A DNA stretch of 45,584 bases, from positions 1-45,584 of the forward strand of contig JAQXIM010000124.1 of assembly GCA_029007785.1 (NCBI GenBank), in the 5' to 3' direction. The notes beneath the pieces were generated by a model. That model searched no databases and was not told where the DNA came from. It worked only from the letters and a program-made list of their open reading frames with translations. Positions 8,182 through 18,657 of this stretch are shown in pieces (within the stretch, counting starts at the first letter, position 1; each line of letters opens with the position of its first letter). The position numbers were made by a program, and so were the translations under genes. The stretch comes from Clostridiales bacterium. Lineage in GTDB: Bacteria > Bacillota > Clostridia > Lachnospirales > Lachnospiraceae.

Positions 8182-8736
8182 TTATTCTTCTCCGTCACTT
8201 CTAACGCAGCCCTTACAGCCGCTGCACCTGTCACATCCCGGTGTCACATCATAGCTGTAATTCGCTGCGGTAACAAGGGAAGCCACCGCCTGGGCGGCAA
8301 TTCCCTCCTTAGCCCCGGTAAAACCGAGACCTTCCTCCGTAGTTGCCTTGATATTTATCTGATCCTTATCGATTCCAAGTACCCCGGCAATACAACATCG
8401 CATCTCTTCAATGTACGGAGCAAGCTTCGGAGCCTGCGCAATTATAGTCGCATCAATATTCTCAACAAAATAGGCTTTCTCCTGAATCAACAGCCTGACC
8501 TTCTCCAAAAGGACAAGACTGCTTATACCCTCAAACTCCTTCGAGCTGTCGGGAAAATGCCGGCCGATATCCCCGAGAGCTGCTGCCCCCAGGATAGCAT
8601 CCATTATGGCATGTACCAGAACATCCGCATCCGAATGTCCGAGAAGCCCTTTCTCATACGGTATCTTCACTCCACCAAGCACAAGGTCTCTTCCTTCTGT
8701 CAGGCGGTGAACATCGTAACCTATACCTACACGCAT
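8182..8736 (-). CDS. ispF: 2-C-methyl-D-erythritol 2,4-cyclodiphosphate synthase with Cys-rich tail
   Basis: The protein has 184 residues; the usual length is about 155-160. It catalyses the fifth step of the MEP isoprenoid pathway. Metal ligands and motifs are present: G-Y-D-V-H-R-L at the N-terminus, [16 protein letters not shown], and near the end [12 protein letters not shown]. After the normal end (ASLVTAANY) comes an extra tail with C168, C171, C174 and C177 in CxxCxxCxxC spacing. The ATG has AAGGGGAA. It is the first gene of the operon leading to sigH, with a good promoter about 60 bases upstream; ispD is not adjacent. Confidence 0.94.
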   Translation of the reverse strand: MRVGIGYDVHRLTEGRDLVLGGVKIPYEKGLLGHSDADVLVHAIMDAILGAAALGDIGRHFPDSSKEFEGISSLVLLEKVRLLIQEKAYFVENIDATIIAQAPKLAPYIEEMRCCIAGVLGIDKDQINIKATTEEGLGFTGAKEGIAAQAVASLVTAANYSYDVTPGCDRCSGCKGCVRSDGEE

Positions 8737-8785
8737 ATAAATTCCCCTTAACAGATGTGCCCACTACGAGCACTATATCTAATTA

Positions 8786-8814
8786 AGTATAGTAGATTGG
8801 GGAGAATAATTCAA
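8786..8814 (-). promoter_or_regulatory. Promoter of the ispF-cysE-cysS-mrnC-rlmB-sigH operon
   Basis: On the minus strand, TTGAAT (8814-8809), 17 bases, TATACT (8791-8786). It is placed just after the tRNA terminator and about 50 bases before the ispF start. Confidence 0.7.
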
Positions 8815-8817
8815 TAA

Positions 8818-8867
8818 AAGAGAAAAAAAGAACATCAATCCTGATATCGAGTATCAAAATTGATGTT
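8818..8867 (-). terminator. Terminator of the tRNA-Val/tRNA-Met unit
   Basis: On the minus strand AACATCAAT and ATTGATGTT form a 9-bp stem, with an inner GATA/TATC pairing in the loop, followed by CTTTTTTTCTCTTTT. Confidence 0.85.
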
Positions 8868-8875
8868 CACATTAG

Positions 8876-8949
8876 TAGCGAGAGGGGGATTTGAACCCTC
8901 GACACTGCGGGTATGAACCGCATGCTCTAGCCAACTGAGCTATCTCGCC
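8876..8949 (-). tRNA. tRNA-Met (CAT anticodon, probably elongator)
   Basis: A 74-nt cloverleaf. Acceptor GGCGAGA pairs with TCTCGCT (first pair G-U), discriminator A. Anticodon stem TGCGG/CCGCA around TTCATAC gives CAT. T-arm GAGGG/CCCCT-type with TTCAAAT. The TTCATACCCGC anticodon arm and GGCG start resemble Firmicute elongator tRNA-Met; a lysidine-modified tRNA-Ile2 is the alternative. CCA is not encoded. Confidence 0.88.
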
Positions 8950-8956
8950 ATATTGA

Positions 8957-9029
8957 TGGGACCTACAGGGCTCGAACCTGTGACCCTCTGCTTGTAAGGC
9001 AGATGCTCTCCCAGCTGAGCTAAGATCCC
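8957..9029 (-). tRNA. tRNA-Val (TAC anticodon)
   Basis: A 73-nt cloverleaf. Acceptor GGGATCT/AGGTCCC with discriminator A; anticodon stem TCTGC/GCAGA around CTTACAA gives TAC; T-arm ACAGG-TTCGAGC-CCTGT. It is 7 bases upstream of tRNA-Met and shares its promoter and terminator. Confidence 0.94.
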
Positions 9030-9066
9030 ATATCCAATCTGCGTGCCTCACGGACACTGCTTTGCT

Positions 9067-9096
9067 ATTATATTATGTTCAATGGGATCTTGTCAA
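9067..9096 (-). promoter_or_regulatory. Promoter of the tRNA-Val/tRNA-Met unit
   Basis: On the minus strand, a perfect TTGACA (9096-9091), 18 bases, a perfect TATAAT (9072-9067), about 38 bases before tRNA-Val. Confidence 0.8.
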
Positions 9097-9121
9097 CCGG
9101 ATTTTTACTTTTTTGAATAAA

Positions 9122-9931
9122 TTATTTAAGTTCCTCTGCGATCACCCTGACCGCGGGAGTTCTGACTCCGGCCTCAGCCAAAGCCTCTGTGAGATTTTCC
9201 GTCAAATCGAAATAGACGTCCCAGTAGTCCTCGCTTTTGACCCAGGCTCTCACGGTAAAAGTCATGCCCTCATTGGTACCCCGGATTATTCTTGCAAAAG
9301 GCTCCGGCTCTTTCATTACCCTCTCATCCCGGCAGATAGTTTCAAGAAGAAGGCTTTGAACTTTTCTTACTGATTCTCCTTTTCCGCAGGAGAATTCCAG
9401 GTCCACCCGTCTTGTGGGTTCTGAGGAATAATTGATTACATTGGCATTCATAAGGGAGCCGTTGGGAATAAGAACTCTCTTATTGTCCACGGTGGTAAGT
9501 CTTGTGTAGAACATGGAAATAGAACCCACAGTTCCTTCCTCTCCTGCTGCCATGATGTAGTCCCCCACCTGGAAAGGTCTGTGGATCATGATCATGATTC
9601 CTCCGGCAAAATTCGATAGAGAGCCCTGAAGAGCAAGGCCGATGGCTGCCGCCGCTGTGGTTAGGCCGGCAATGACTGTGCTCATGGGGATTCCGAAAAC
9701 GCTGATGATGGAGATCAGAATGACAACCTTCAGAATTATCCTCAGGGCATTCATTCCGAAGATTCTTACGGTGTCATCGGTGCCGGCTTTTGCCGCCGCA
9801 TTATCCAAAAGCTTGACCAGCTTCTTTGAAATCAAGGAACCTATTACAAGAATCAAAAGGGCAATTACTATCTTTCCCCCAACCTTAATGCCGATTTCCA
9901 TCAGGGTTTCCAATATTTTCTCTAAATTCAT
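9122..9931 (-). CDS. mscS: Small-conductance mechanosensitive channel, MscS family
   Basis: The protein has 269 residues, the size of canonical MscS. It has three transmembrane helices: residues about 15-35, 60-82 and 85-115. The last is the Gly/Ala-rich pore helix (AGLTTAAAAIGLALQGSLSNFAGGIMIMI). The beta domain (PFQVGDYIMAAGEEGTVGSISMFYTRLTT, then IPNGSLMNANVINYS) and the C-terminal alpha/beta cage follow, as in the family. It acts in the cytoplasmic membrane as an osmotic safety valve. The ATG follows GAGGTG and lies one base after the stop of the DUF1461 gene, so the two are co-translated. Confidence 0.94.
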   Translation of the reverse strand: MNLEKILETLMEIGIKVGGKIVIALLILVIGSLISKKLVKLLDNAAAKAGTDDTVRIFGMNALRIILKVVILISIISVFGIPMSTVIAGLTTAAAAIGLALQGSLSNFAGGIMIMIHRPFQVGDYIMAAGEEGTVGSISMFYTRLTTVDNKRVLIPNGSLMNANVINYSSEPTRRVDLEFSCGKGESVRKVQSLLLETICRDERVMKEPEPFARIIRGTNEGMTFTVRAWVKSEDYWDVYFDLTENLTEALAEAGVRTPAVRVIAEELK

Positions 9932-9932
9932 A

Positions 9933-10685
9933 TTACACCTCGTCTATCTCATAATAGTCTATCAGTTTCTTTTTGCGCCGATCCTTAATTCCCATGAAAA
10001 TTCGAAGCACAATGGCCGCCGCCACCGCAAAAAGAACAAAGCCCACGCAAAAGACCGCAACTCTTACCGCCATATCCAGGAAAAATCCCTCCGGCAGCAT
10101 ATTGATCATTCGGGAGGTGTTTACATCAAACATCCAGTTGGCGTCCTCCCTGAAGCTGAAAAAAATCTCGTGGAATATCATAAAGGCCCTGTTGAAATTA
10201 AGGCTCACCACATAAGCAAGGATTCCCAGAAGAATAAAGAAGGCCGCCGTGACCTTGATAAAGATTCCGGGAAAGGACAGCCAGAACTTCCTTTTGAAAA
10301 GAACTGCCAAAAGGATGACAAGAGCAATGCCAAAAAGACATATCCGTCTAAGCTGAAGTCCCTTAAGAAAAAGGAACTGCACGTCCACCATGTGGTCTCT
10401 CTCTTCATCGTTGAAAAAGTCAATGGTCTCTCCCTTGACCTCGGCCTCCACGCTGAGCACCTCCTTGTCTCCTCTGAGGTAGCTCATCATGTATCTTGTA
10501 ACCTCCATGAGACCGTCTATGGCAACTCCGGTGTGGTCGTCACAGTCATACTTCTCGTACTCCTTCTCGTACCATCCGAAATCAATGTAAAAAGCCGTCT
10601 CGCAGGCGGAAACAATTATAACTCCCAAAAGTAAAACGGAAAGGATGACGCTGATAAGTCCTCCTCTGTGTATTTTTTCCTGCAT
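9933..10685 (-). CDS. TIGR01906/DUF1461-type integral membrane protein
   Basis: The protein has 250 residues. Four hydrophobic segments are visible: residues about 12-32, 115-130, 140-165 and 205-230. Between the first and second lies an extracytoplasmic loop ending in F-N-D-E-E-R-D-H-M-V-D-V, a motif I associate with the TIGR01906/DUF1461 family. Another motif, N-F-N-R-A-F-M-I-F-H-E-I-F-F, lies before the last helix. Some members of this broader family (LnsA/LnsB, Lit) act on lipoprotein N-terminal modification, but that role is not established for this branch. The gene sits between the helicase and mscS on the same strand with minimal spacing. Confidence 0.8.
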   Translation of the reverse strand: MQEKIHRGGLISVILSVLLLGVIIVSACETAFYIDFGWYEKEYEKYDCDDHTGVAIDGLMEVTRYMMSYLRGDKEVLSVEAEVKGETIDFFNDEERDHMVDVQFLFLKGLQLRRICLFGIALVILLAVLFKRKFWLSFPGIFIKVTAAFFILLGILAYVVSLNFNRAFMIFHEIFFSFREDANWMFDVNTSRMINMLPEGFFLDMAVRVAVFCVGFVLFAVAAAIVLRIFMGIKDRRKKKLIDYYEIDEV

Positions 10686-10700
10686 ATAAATCTCCTGTTA

Positions 10701-13064
10701 TCAGCCCTGATCCTCCCAGAACTTCCCGGCCCTGGCCTCGATCTCATCTATGGTGATCCTCTCAATATCAGTCCATTCTCTGGGGAAAAGCCGTCTGTGA
10801 TCAGCCCTCCTGAATCTGTCATCGAGGAGTACTATTATACCACGATCCTCCCCGGTTCGGATAACCCTTCCTGCTGCCTGAAGGACTTTGTTCATTCCGG
10901 CAAAAAGATAGGCGAAGGCAAAACCATCCATATCCCTTGAATCGAAGTACTCTTTAATCAGTTCCCTCTCGGTACAGATCTGGGGCAGTCCGGTTCCGGC
11001 GATAAAAGCTCCGATAAGGGAGTCCCCGGTAAGGTCGATCCCCTCGGAAAAACCTGCTCCCATGACACAAAGTCCCAGCAGGCTCTCCTCTCCCCCTCCG
11101 GTAAATCTTTCCACGAACTCGTCTTTTTCCCGCTCACTCATGGCCTGACTCTGGCTGATGACTTCCGGCGCCTCCTCTTTGCTTTCGGAGAGCTTATCCC
11201 TTATGGCTGCCTCCACGTTTCCAAGGAAATCGTAGGAGGGAAAGAAGGCCATGTATTTGCCTTTTCGGCCTTTCATGCCCCGGATCACATACTCGGCGAA
11301 GTCCTGATAGGTTTTCTGTCCTCTTCTTGTGAAGCGGGTAGTTACCTCCTCCCCTATGAGCACCAGTCTTTTTCCGGGGTCAAAGGGGGAGTGGGCGTAC
11401 ACCGCATAGTCGTCCCCGGCGGTGCTTAAAAGGCTTTTGTAGTAGTTGATGGGCAAAAAGGTTGCGGAAAAGAATATCGTCGCCACCCCTTTGCTCAGAT
11501 AATTGTTGAGGTTCGCAGCCGGATTTGCACAGAGCAGGTTGAGGCTGAACTCGCCGCCCTGGCTTTTTGTGTAGATTATGTAGTTCTCATCACAAAGCTC
11601 ATAGATGGTCATGAACCGGCGCAGCTTAAAATAGAAGTCAAGCACCCCTTCCCTGGTCTCGTCGGGTCTGTTCTTGGTATCTTCCAGGTAACCGTCCAGC
11701 TCGGACATGAGGTTTATCATATGGAGCTCCAGATCTCCGATGAAATCCAGCTTGCACACCTGAGCGTCCCCGGCGGCTTTTTTGAGCTTCAAAAGGTCGC
11801 TGTTGCATCTGCTAAGCCTCTTTTCAAGACGGGGTCTTTTGTCCTTAATAAGCCTTCTGACTTCCAGAAAATCCTCCTTTACCAGGGTTCCGCTGTACAT
11901 GTCTCTGCCCCGGTCCACCAAATTGTGGGCCTCATCAATGAGAAAAAGATACTTCTCCTTCACTGTATCGGAGAAAAAGCGCCTCAGATGGGCATTGGGA
12001 TCAAAGAGATAGTTGTAATCACAGATCACCCCGTCTGCCCAGAGGGACAGATCGAGAGAAAGCTCAAAAGGACATACCCTGTGCTTTAAGGCATACCGGA
12101 TAATTGTCTCTCTGTCCGCCACATCCTCCCCGGTCAGAATATCGTACAAGGCCCCGAGGATTCGGTCGTAGTGACCTTTGGCCACCTCGCAGTGCTCCGG
12201 GTTGCATTCCCGGCTCTCACAAAGACAGATCTTGTCCTTGGCGGTGATAACCAGCACCTTGAGAGAAAGTCCCTGCTCCTTTAAGATCCGGCAGGTCTTT
12301 AAGGCCACCTGCTGAGTGGTGGTCCTGGGGGTCAGATAGAAAAACTTGTCGATCAGCCCCTCCCCCATAGCTTTAACCCCGGGGAAAACCGCGGCGATGG
12401 TCTTGCCCACGCCGGTGGGCGCCTGGAGGAACATTTTTTTACCCCTTAAGATAGTCCGATAAATGTTCACTACCAGGTCTTTTTGCCCCTCCCGATATTC
12501 AAAAGGAAATTCAAGAGCGGCGGCACTTTCTGTGCGTTTTTTTCTCCATTCAAATGAAAACTTCGCCCAGGGCCTGTAGGAGTCGATCAGCTCTTCAAAC
12601 CAGCTTCTTAACTCTTCCTTCTCAAATCGGCTCTCGAAGCACTTCACCTCATCAGTGTCCAGGTTCACGTAGGTCATTCGGATTCCTATCTCCGGGAGAT
12701 CCTTTTCTTTTGCAAGGATGGCCCCATACACCTTGGCCTGGGCCAGATGAACAGGCTTTGGCTCTTCCAGCTTATTGAGATCCTGAAAAATACCTTTGAT
12801 CTCATCCACGGTGTAAATATCACTGCTCTCACATATGATACCGTCAGCCCGGCCTTCCACCTCCAGAGCAAACTCTCCAAAGTCGATAGTCTCGCTTAAG
12901 GGTACTTCCGCCTTGTAGGTGGGTCCCATACTCTTCTGGATCCGCCTGTGAGCTCTGTTTCCCAGCTGCATGGCCTCCGGATCCACCTGCTGTATTCTGT
13001 TGTCGATGTCTCCGCTCTGCATCAGAAACTCCACCAGGTTTCTGACGGAAATATGAATGATCAA
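10701..13064 (-). CDS. PD-(D/E)XK nuclease fused to an Fe-S (XPD/DinG-like) superfamily 2 helicase
   Basis: The protein has about 787 residues. I chose the TTG at 13064 because GAGGTG lies 6 bases upstream; a GTG at 13076 would add four residues but puts the ribosome binding site inside the gene. N-terminal residues about 30-125 form a Cas4/RecB-type nuclease: G-N-R-A-H, EVEGRADGI, T-V-D-E-I-K-G and the Q-A-K-V-Y motif. Next is the helicase: A-P-T-G-V-G-K-T (Walker A, about residue 220), a Cys cluster K-I-C-L-C...REC..EHC plus RVCPFE that fits the four-Cys Fe-S domain of XPD/DinG, I-D-E-A-H-N (Walker B), and motif VI near QAAGRVIRTGEDRG. Inference: a 5'-3' DNA helicase-nuclease in DNA repair. 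A terminator lies just upstream, so it likely starts the transcript that continues into DUF1461 and mscS. Confidence 0.9.
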   Translation of the reverse strand: MIIHISVRNLVEFLMQSGDIDNRIQQVDPEAMQLGNRAHRRIQKSMGPTYKAEVPLSETIDFGEFALEVEGRADGIICESSDIYTVDEIKGIFQDLNKLEEPKPVHLAQAKVYGAILAKEKDLPEIGIRMTYVNLDTDEVKCFESRFEKEELRSWFEELIDSYRPWAKFSFEWRKKRTESAAALEFPFEYREGQKDLVVNIYRTILRGKKMFLQAPTGVGKTIAAVFPGVKAMGEGLIDKFFYLTPRTTTQQVALKTCRILKEQGLSLKVLVITAKDKICLCESRECNPEHCEVAKGHYDRILGALYDILTGEDVADRETIIRYALKHRVCPFELSLDLSLWADGVICDYNYLFDPNAHLRRFFSDTVKEKYLFLIDEAHNLVDRGRDMYSGTLVKEDFLEVRRLIKDKRPRLEKRLSRCNSDLLKLKKAAGDAQVCKLDFIGDLELHMINLMSELDGYLEDTKNRPDETREGVLDFYFKLRRFMTIYELCDENYIIYTKSQGGEFSLNLLCANPAANLNNYLSKGVATIFFSATFLPINYYKSLLSTAGDDYAVYAHSPFDPGKRLVLIGEEVTTRFTRRGQKTYQDFAEYVIRGMKGRKGKYMAFFPSYDFLGNVEAAIRDKLSESKEEAPEVISQSQAMSEREKDEFVERFTGGGEESLLGLCVMGAGFSEGIDLTGDSLIGAFIAGTGLPQICTERELIKEYFDSRDMDGFAFAYLFAGMNKVLQAAGRVIRTGEDRGIIVLLDDRFRRADHRRLFPREWTDIERITIDEIEARAGKFWEDQG

Positions 13065-13076
13065 TGGACACCTCAC

Positions 13077-13108
13077 GAAAAACAGACAGCCCTTAAGGGC
13101 TGCCTGTT
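13077..13108 (-). terminator. Terminator after ridA
   Basis: On the minus strand AACAGGCAGCCC-TTAA-GGGCTGTCTGTT forms a 12-bp stem with one G-U pair, followed by TTT and C. It ends the dnaJ-ridA transcript, immediately before the helicase start. Confidence 0.85.
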
Positions 13109-13128
13109 ACAAACCTATGTAAAAATGC

Positions 13129-13506
13129 TTATTCTTCAACAGCAGCAGTGATCTCAATTTCACAGAGGCATCCCTTGGGAATGTCCTTTACTGCCACACA
13201 GCTTCTTGCGGGCTTGCCGGTGAAATACTGAGCATACACTTCGTTGAAAGCTGCAAAATCCGCAATGTCCGCAAGGAAACAGGTCGTCTTGATGACCTTG
13301 CTGTAATCAGATCCGGCTGCCTCAAGCATTGCAGCGATGTTCTTGCACACCTGGTGTGTCTGCTCCTCAATGGTCTTGGCCTCGATAACACCGGTCTCGG
13401 GATTGATAGGGATCTGACCTGATGCAAATAAGATACCGTTGTGAATCATTCCCTGAGAGTAGGGTCCTACTGCAGCGGGCGCCTTGTCTGTTGCTATTGC
13501 TCTCAT
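13129..13506 (-). CDS. ridA: RidA family enamine/imine deaminase
   Basis: The protein has 125 residues, the full length of the family. Signature pieces are GPYSQGM, LFASGQIP, the A-R-S-C-V-A-V segment with the key Arg, and C-L-C-E-I-E-I-T-A-A-V with the conserved Glu near the C-terminus. RidA hydrolyses reactive 2-aminoacrylate and related enamines released by PLP enzymes, as a cytosolic trimer. The ATG follows AGGAGGTTTATT, 24 bases after dnaJ, and the terminator comes right after it. It therefore appears to be the last gene of the heat-shock transcript. An extra Cys (C-L-C) near the active cleft is a small oddity. Confidence 0.95.
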   Translation of the reverse strand: MRAIATDKAPAAVGPYSQGMIHNGILFASGQIPINPETGVIEAKTIEEQTHQVCKNIAAMLEAAGSDYSKVIKTTCFLADIADFAAFNEVYAQYFTGKPARSCVAVKDIPKGCLCEIEITAAVEE

Positions 13507-13530
13507 AATAAACCTCCTGAATGGTTATTT

Positions 13531-14679
13531 TTATTCGTCTTCAAAGACTTCTTTGAGTTTCTCCTTGAAGCCTTTCTTCTTCGACGTTTCCTGTCCAAGC
13601 GAATTTCCGGAAAGCCTGTCAAAGTTTCTTAAGGCCTCCTTGGCCTCAGAGCTTAAGTGCTTAGGAGTCTCAATGTCAAAAGTAACATAGTGGTCACCCC
13701 TGACATCTCTGTTTCTCTGGTAGGGAACTCCCTTGCCTCTTAATCTTACCGTAGTTCCGGTATTTGTTCCAGGCTTAATTGTATAAGCTACGTCACCATC
13801 TATGGTGAGGACCTTAACTTCACCTCCGAGAACCGCCTGAGCATAGGAAATGGGAACTCTGGAGACGATATCCATGCCTTGTCTCTGAAGTACGGGATGG
13901 GGAGTTACATAAACCTCCACTAAGAGATCTCCTCTTTCTCCGCCGTTTATTCCCGGTTCTCCCTTGCCTCTTATGCGGATACTCTGACCGCTCTCAATAC
14001 CTGCGGGAATGGCAACTGCAATGGTCTTTCTTGAGGAAGTATAACCGGTACCCCGGCAGGTAGGACACTTCTCTCTGATGACCTTACCTTTTCCCTGGCA
14101 TTCCGGACAGGTCTGAACATTCTGAACCTGGCCGAAGAAGGACTGGCTGGTAAATACCACCTGGCCGCTTCCGTTGCATCGGTGACAGATCTCTGGACTG
14201 GTTCCGGGCTTGGCTCCGCTTCCGCCGCAGGCAGTACAGGGATCCTTCAAAACAATTTCCAGCTGCTTCTCACAGCCCTTCATGGACTCGTCAAAAGTAA
14301 CCCTGACCCTGGCTCTTATGCTGGCACCTTTTCGGGGGGCATTAGGATTTCTTCTTGTACCGCCACCGAAAATGTTGCCGAAAATATCACCGAAAATATC
14401 GGAAAAGTCCGAACCGGAGAAATCGAATCCACCGCCGCCCATGTTGGGATCAAAAGCCGCATGGCCATACTGGTCGTACTTGGTTCTCTTCTCGGAATCG
14501 GAAAGGATAGCGTAGGCTTCCGACGCCTCCTTGAACTTCGCCTCGGCCTCCTTGTCACCGGGATTTACATCCGGATGATACTTCTTGGCAAGTTTTCTGT
14601 ATGCTGATTTGATCTGGGCGTCTGTGGCATCTCTGCCCACACCCAGCACCTCATAATAGTCTCTTTTAGCTTCTGCCAT
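13531..14679 (-). CDS. dnaJ: Chaperone DnaJ (class I)
   Basis: The protein has 382 residues, complete type I DnaJ. The J domain (residues 1-70) has the H-P-D motif in [12 protein letters not shown] Gly/Phe-rich region follows ([21 protein letters not shown]). The zinc domain has four CxxCxGxG-like repeats: [24 protein letters not shown] and C-P-T-C-R-G-T-G. The substrate-binding C-terminal beta domains complete it. It delivers clients to DnaK and stimulates its ATPase. It follows dnaK after 95 bases that hold a hairpin. Confidence 0.97.
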   Translation of the reverse strand: MAEAKRDYYEVLGVGRDATDAQIKSAYRKLAKKYHPDVNPGDKEAEAKFKEASEAYAILSDSEKRTKYDQYGHAAFDPNMGGGGFDFSGSDFSDIFGDIFGNIFGGGTRRNPNAPRKGASIRARVRVTFDESMKGCEKQLEIVLKDPCTACGGSGAKPGTSPEICHRCNGSGQVVFTSQSFFGQVQNVQTCPECQGKGKVIREKCPTCRGTGYTSSRKTIAVAIPAGIESGQSIRIRGKGEPGINGGERGDLLVEVYVTPHPVLQRQGMDIVSRVPISYAQAVLGGEVKVLTIDGDVAYTIKPGTNTGTTVRLRGKGVPYQRNRDVRGDHYVTFDIETPKHLSSEAKEALRNFDRLSGNSLGQETSKKKGFKEKLKEVFEDE

Positions 14680-14718
14680 CTTATCTCGTCTCTTCTTCTC
14701 AAAAATATCGTTGTTTCA

Positions 14719-14763
14719 ATACGCCCAAATCGGCTCAGCAAAAGCCGAACCGATCCGGGTATT
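14719..14763 (-). other. Imperfect hairpin between dnaK and dnaJ
   Basis: ATCGGTTCGGC and GCTGAGCCGAT pair across TTTT, with one G-U and one mismatch, and the outer bases AATACCC/GGGCGTATT extend the pairing. There is no T-tract after it. It is more likely an RNA processing or stability element than a terminator, as dnaJ lacks its own visible promoter. Confidence 0.5.
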
Positions 14764-14774
14764 TCAAATATTAA

Positions 14775-16885
<2,111 letters not shown>

Positions 16886-17470
16886 CTAGTTGGCTACCTT
16901 TACCATGCTGTACCGAACAACGGCATCCCGGTAAGTATAACCTTTCTGGAATTCTTCAATCACTACATTTTCGCCGACGGATTCATCTTCCACATGCATA
17001 ACTGCATTGTGATGTTCCGGATCAAAGCTTTTGCCGACCGATTCAATGGCTTTTACACCGATCTCTTCCAATTCCTTCATCATCTGGCGATATACTTTAT
17101 CCATTCCGCTGACAAATGCATCCTGGAGCTGATCTTCCGGTACAGAACTCAGCCCTCTTTCAAAATTGTCAATGGTAGGAAGAATCTTCTCTACCACACT
17201 CTTTGCGCCAATTTCAAACATGGCAGCTTTTTCTTTCTCAGTTCTCTTTCGATAATTCTCAAATTCTGCCATCGTTCGCTGAAGACGATCCGTCAGTTCA
17301 GCGATCTTTGCTTCTGCTTCCCGCTGACCATTATCCTTTTCGTCCTGTTCTTCTGTCTCTATGGTTTCTGCTTCCGTATTTTCTTCCGCAGCTTCCACAC
17401 TTTCTGTCGCTTCATCTGCTTTCACAGTTTCTTCTTCGGAAGCATTTTTATTTATATCTTTTTCTTCCAC
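16886..17470 (-). CDS. grpE: Nucleotide exchange factor GrpE
   Basis: The protein has about 194 residues from the GTG at 17470, which lies 8 bases after AAAGGAGG; the longer frame from a TTG at 17512 puts that ribosome binding site inside the gene. The first 60 residues are acidic and low in complexity (EETVKADEATESVEAAEENTE). The conserved core follows: coiled-coil dimer helices (RLQRTMAEFENYRKRTEKEK), K-S-V-V-E-K-I-L-P-T-I-D-N-F-E-R, then the beta domain F-D-P-E-H-H-N-A-V-M and the end G-Y-T-Y-R-D-A-V-V-R-Y-S-M-V-K-V. It releases ADP from DnaK. Confidence 0.95.
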   Translation of the reverse strand: MEEKDINKNASEEETVKADEATESVEAAEENTEAETIETEEQDEKDNGQREAEAKIAELTDRLQRTMAEFENYRKRTEKEKAAMFEIGAKSVVEKILPTIDNFERGLSSVPEDQLQDAFVSGMDKVYRQMMKELEEIGVKAIESVGKSFDPEHHNAVMHVEDESVGENVVIEEFQKGYTYRDAVVRYSMVKVAN

Positions 17471-17529
17471 CAGACAATCCTCCTTTAATTCCTTCACAAG
17501 GTTCTCTGACAAAAACCATTTTTATGCCG

Positions 17530-18570
17530 CTAAGGCTCCTTAAAAATACTGTCCAGCTCCGTCATGGTGCTTTTCAATGTCTTTACAACTTTCTGATAAT
17601 CCATACGTTTCGGACCAATAATACCGATTTTTCCCTGAACGCCTTCTCCCAGCTCATAGGTAGCAGTAACCACACTGCAGTTTTTCATGGATTCAATCGG
17701 AACTTCTTCTCCGATATAAACCTGTATATCATGCTTGCTTTCATCTTCTCCATCGCTGCCATTCTGGTTTACAATATAGCCCAGGGAATCTTTTTCCTCC
17801 AGAGTACTGATCAGTTCGCTGGCCCGATCTCCGCCGGTTAATTCCGGATATTTAAAAATATTGGGAGCACCGCTGGTATAAATGGGAACTCTGTCATCTC
17901 CCCGAATGGAATCAGCCACCGCATCCAGAACCTTGCTCACAATATCACTGTGAGTGCCGGCCTGTTCTTTCATCTTGGTAATAATGTCCAGATTGATCTC
18001 TTCTATGGTCAGCCCATTCAGATTACTGTTCAGCAGAAGATTCAGGTTCAGTACCTCATCCTGAAGGATATCATCTCCAATATTTAAAATATTGTTCTTC
18101 ACAATATTTCCTTCTGTGACAATGACTGCCAGGAGTTTCCCTTCTCCCATGGGAGAGAGCTGAATAAACTTTAATTTATTCTTCCTGTATCTGGGACCGG
18201 TAATCATGGTCGCGTAATTGGTATTGGCTGCCAGAATTTTTGCCATCTGCATCAGCAGCTCTTCTACCCGATCCACACGTTTCAGCAAATGCTGACTCTC
18301 ATCGTCTGCCGGCAGCTGACGGTCAAACATCATACTGTCCACATAAAGGCGATATCCTTTATCCGTGGGGATTCTTCCGGCTGAAGTATGAGGCTGAACA
18401 ATGTATCCCATTTCTTCCAGATCCGACATCTCATTTCGAATCGTAGCGGGAGAGAGCTTTACATCCAAATACTTGGAAATCGTTCTCGAACCAACCGGTT
18501 CACCGGTTTCCTGGTAGTTCTGAATGATCGCATATAGGATTTTCTGCTTTCTTTCATCCAGTTCCATCAT
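17530..18570 (-). CDS. hrcA: Heat-inducible transcription repressor HrcA
   Basis: The protein has about 346 residues from the ATG-ATG at 18570, which follows AAAGGGGG; a frame from 18594 would begin inside the operator. The N-terminal winged helix (ERKQKILYAIIQNYQETGEPVGSRTISKYL, then SPATIRNEMSDLEEMGYIVQPHTSAGRIPTDKGYRLYVD) is the CIRCE-binding domain. GAF-like and dimerisation parts follow, with the C-terminal signature G-K-I-G-I-I-G-P-K-R-M-D-Y. It represses its own operon and is kept active by GroEL in known systems. A perfect CIRCE sits 18 bases upstream, so self-repression is clear. Confidence 0.96.
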   Translation of the reverse strand: MMELDERKQKILYAIIQNYQETGEPVGSRTISKYLDVKLSPATIRNEMSDLEEMGYIVQPHTSAGRIPTDKGYRLYVDSMMFDRQLPADDESQHLLKRVDRVEELLMQMAKILAANTNYATMITGPRYRKNKLKFIQLSPMGEGKLLAVIVTEGNIVKNNILNIGDDILQDEVLNLNLLLNSNLNGLTIEEINLDIITKMKEQAGTHSDIVSKVLDAVADSIRGDDRVPIYTSGAPNIFKYPELTGGDRASELISTLEEKDSLGYIVNQNGSDGEDESKHDIQVYIGEEVPIESMKNCSVVTATYELGEGVQGKIGIIGPKRMDYQKVVKTLKSTMTELDSIFKEP

Positions 18571-18587
18571 ACTCCCCCTTTCTTTTG

Positions 18588-18614
18588 TTAGCACTCATTT
18601 GTTTGGAGTGCTAA
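18588..18614 (-). promoter_or_regulatory. CIRCE operator (HrcA binding site)
   Basis: TTAGCACTC, nine bases, GAGTGCTAA: an exact match to the CIRCE consensus, placed between the promoter and the hrcA start. Binding would block transcription of hrcA-grpE-dnaK-dnaJ. Confidence 0.97.
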
Positions 18615-18628
18615 TATCTTTCTTAGAT

Positions 18629-18657
18629 AAAATACCACTCTGTTCAGCCTTTGTCAA
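18629..18657 (-). promoter_or_regulatory. Promoter of the hrcA operon
   Basis: On the minus strand, a perfect TTGACA (18657-18652), 17 bases, TATTTT (18634-18629). CIRCE begins 14 bases downstream. Confidence 0.8.

Noticed and set aside
8876..9029. Possible integration site at the tRNA-Val/tRNA-Met pair
   Set aside because: No integrase, direct repeat of a tRNA end or mobile gene is nearby; flanking genes are housekeeping.
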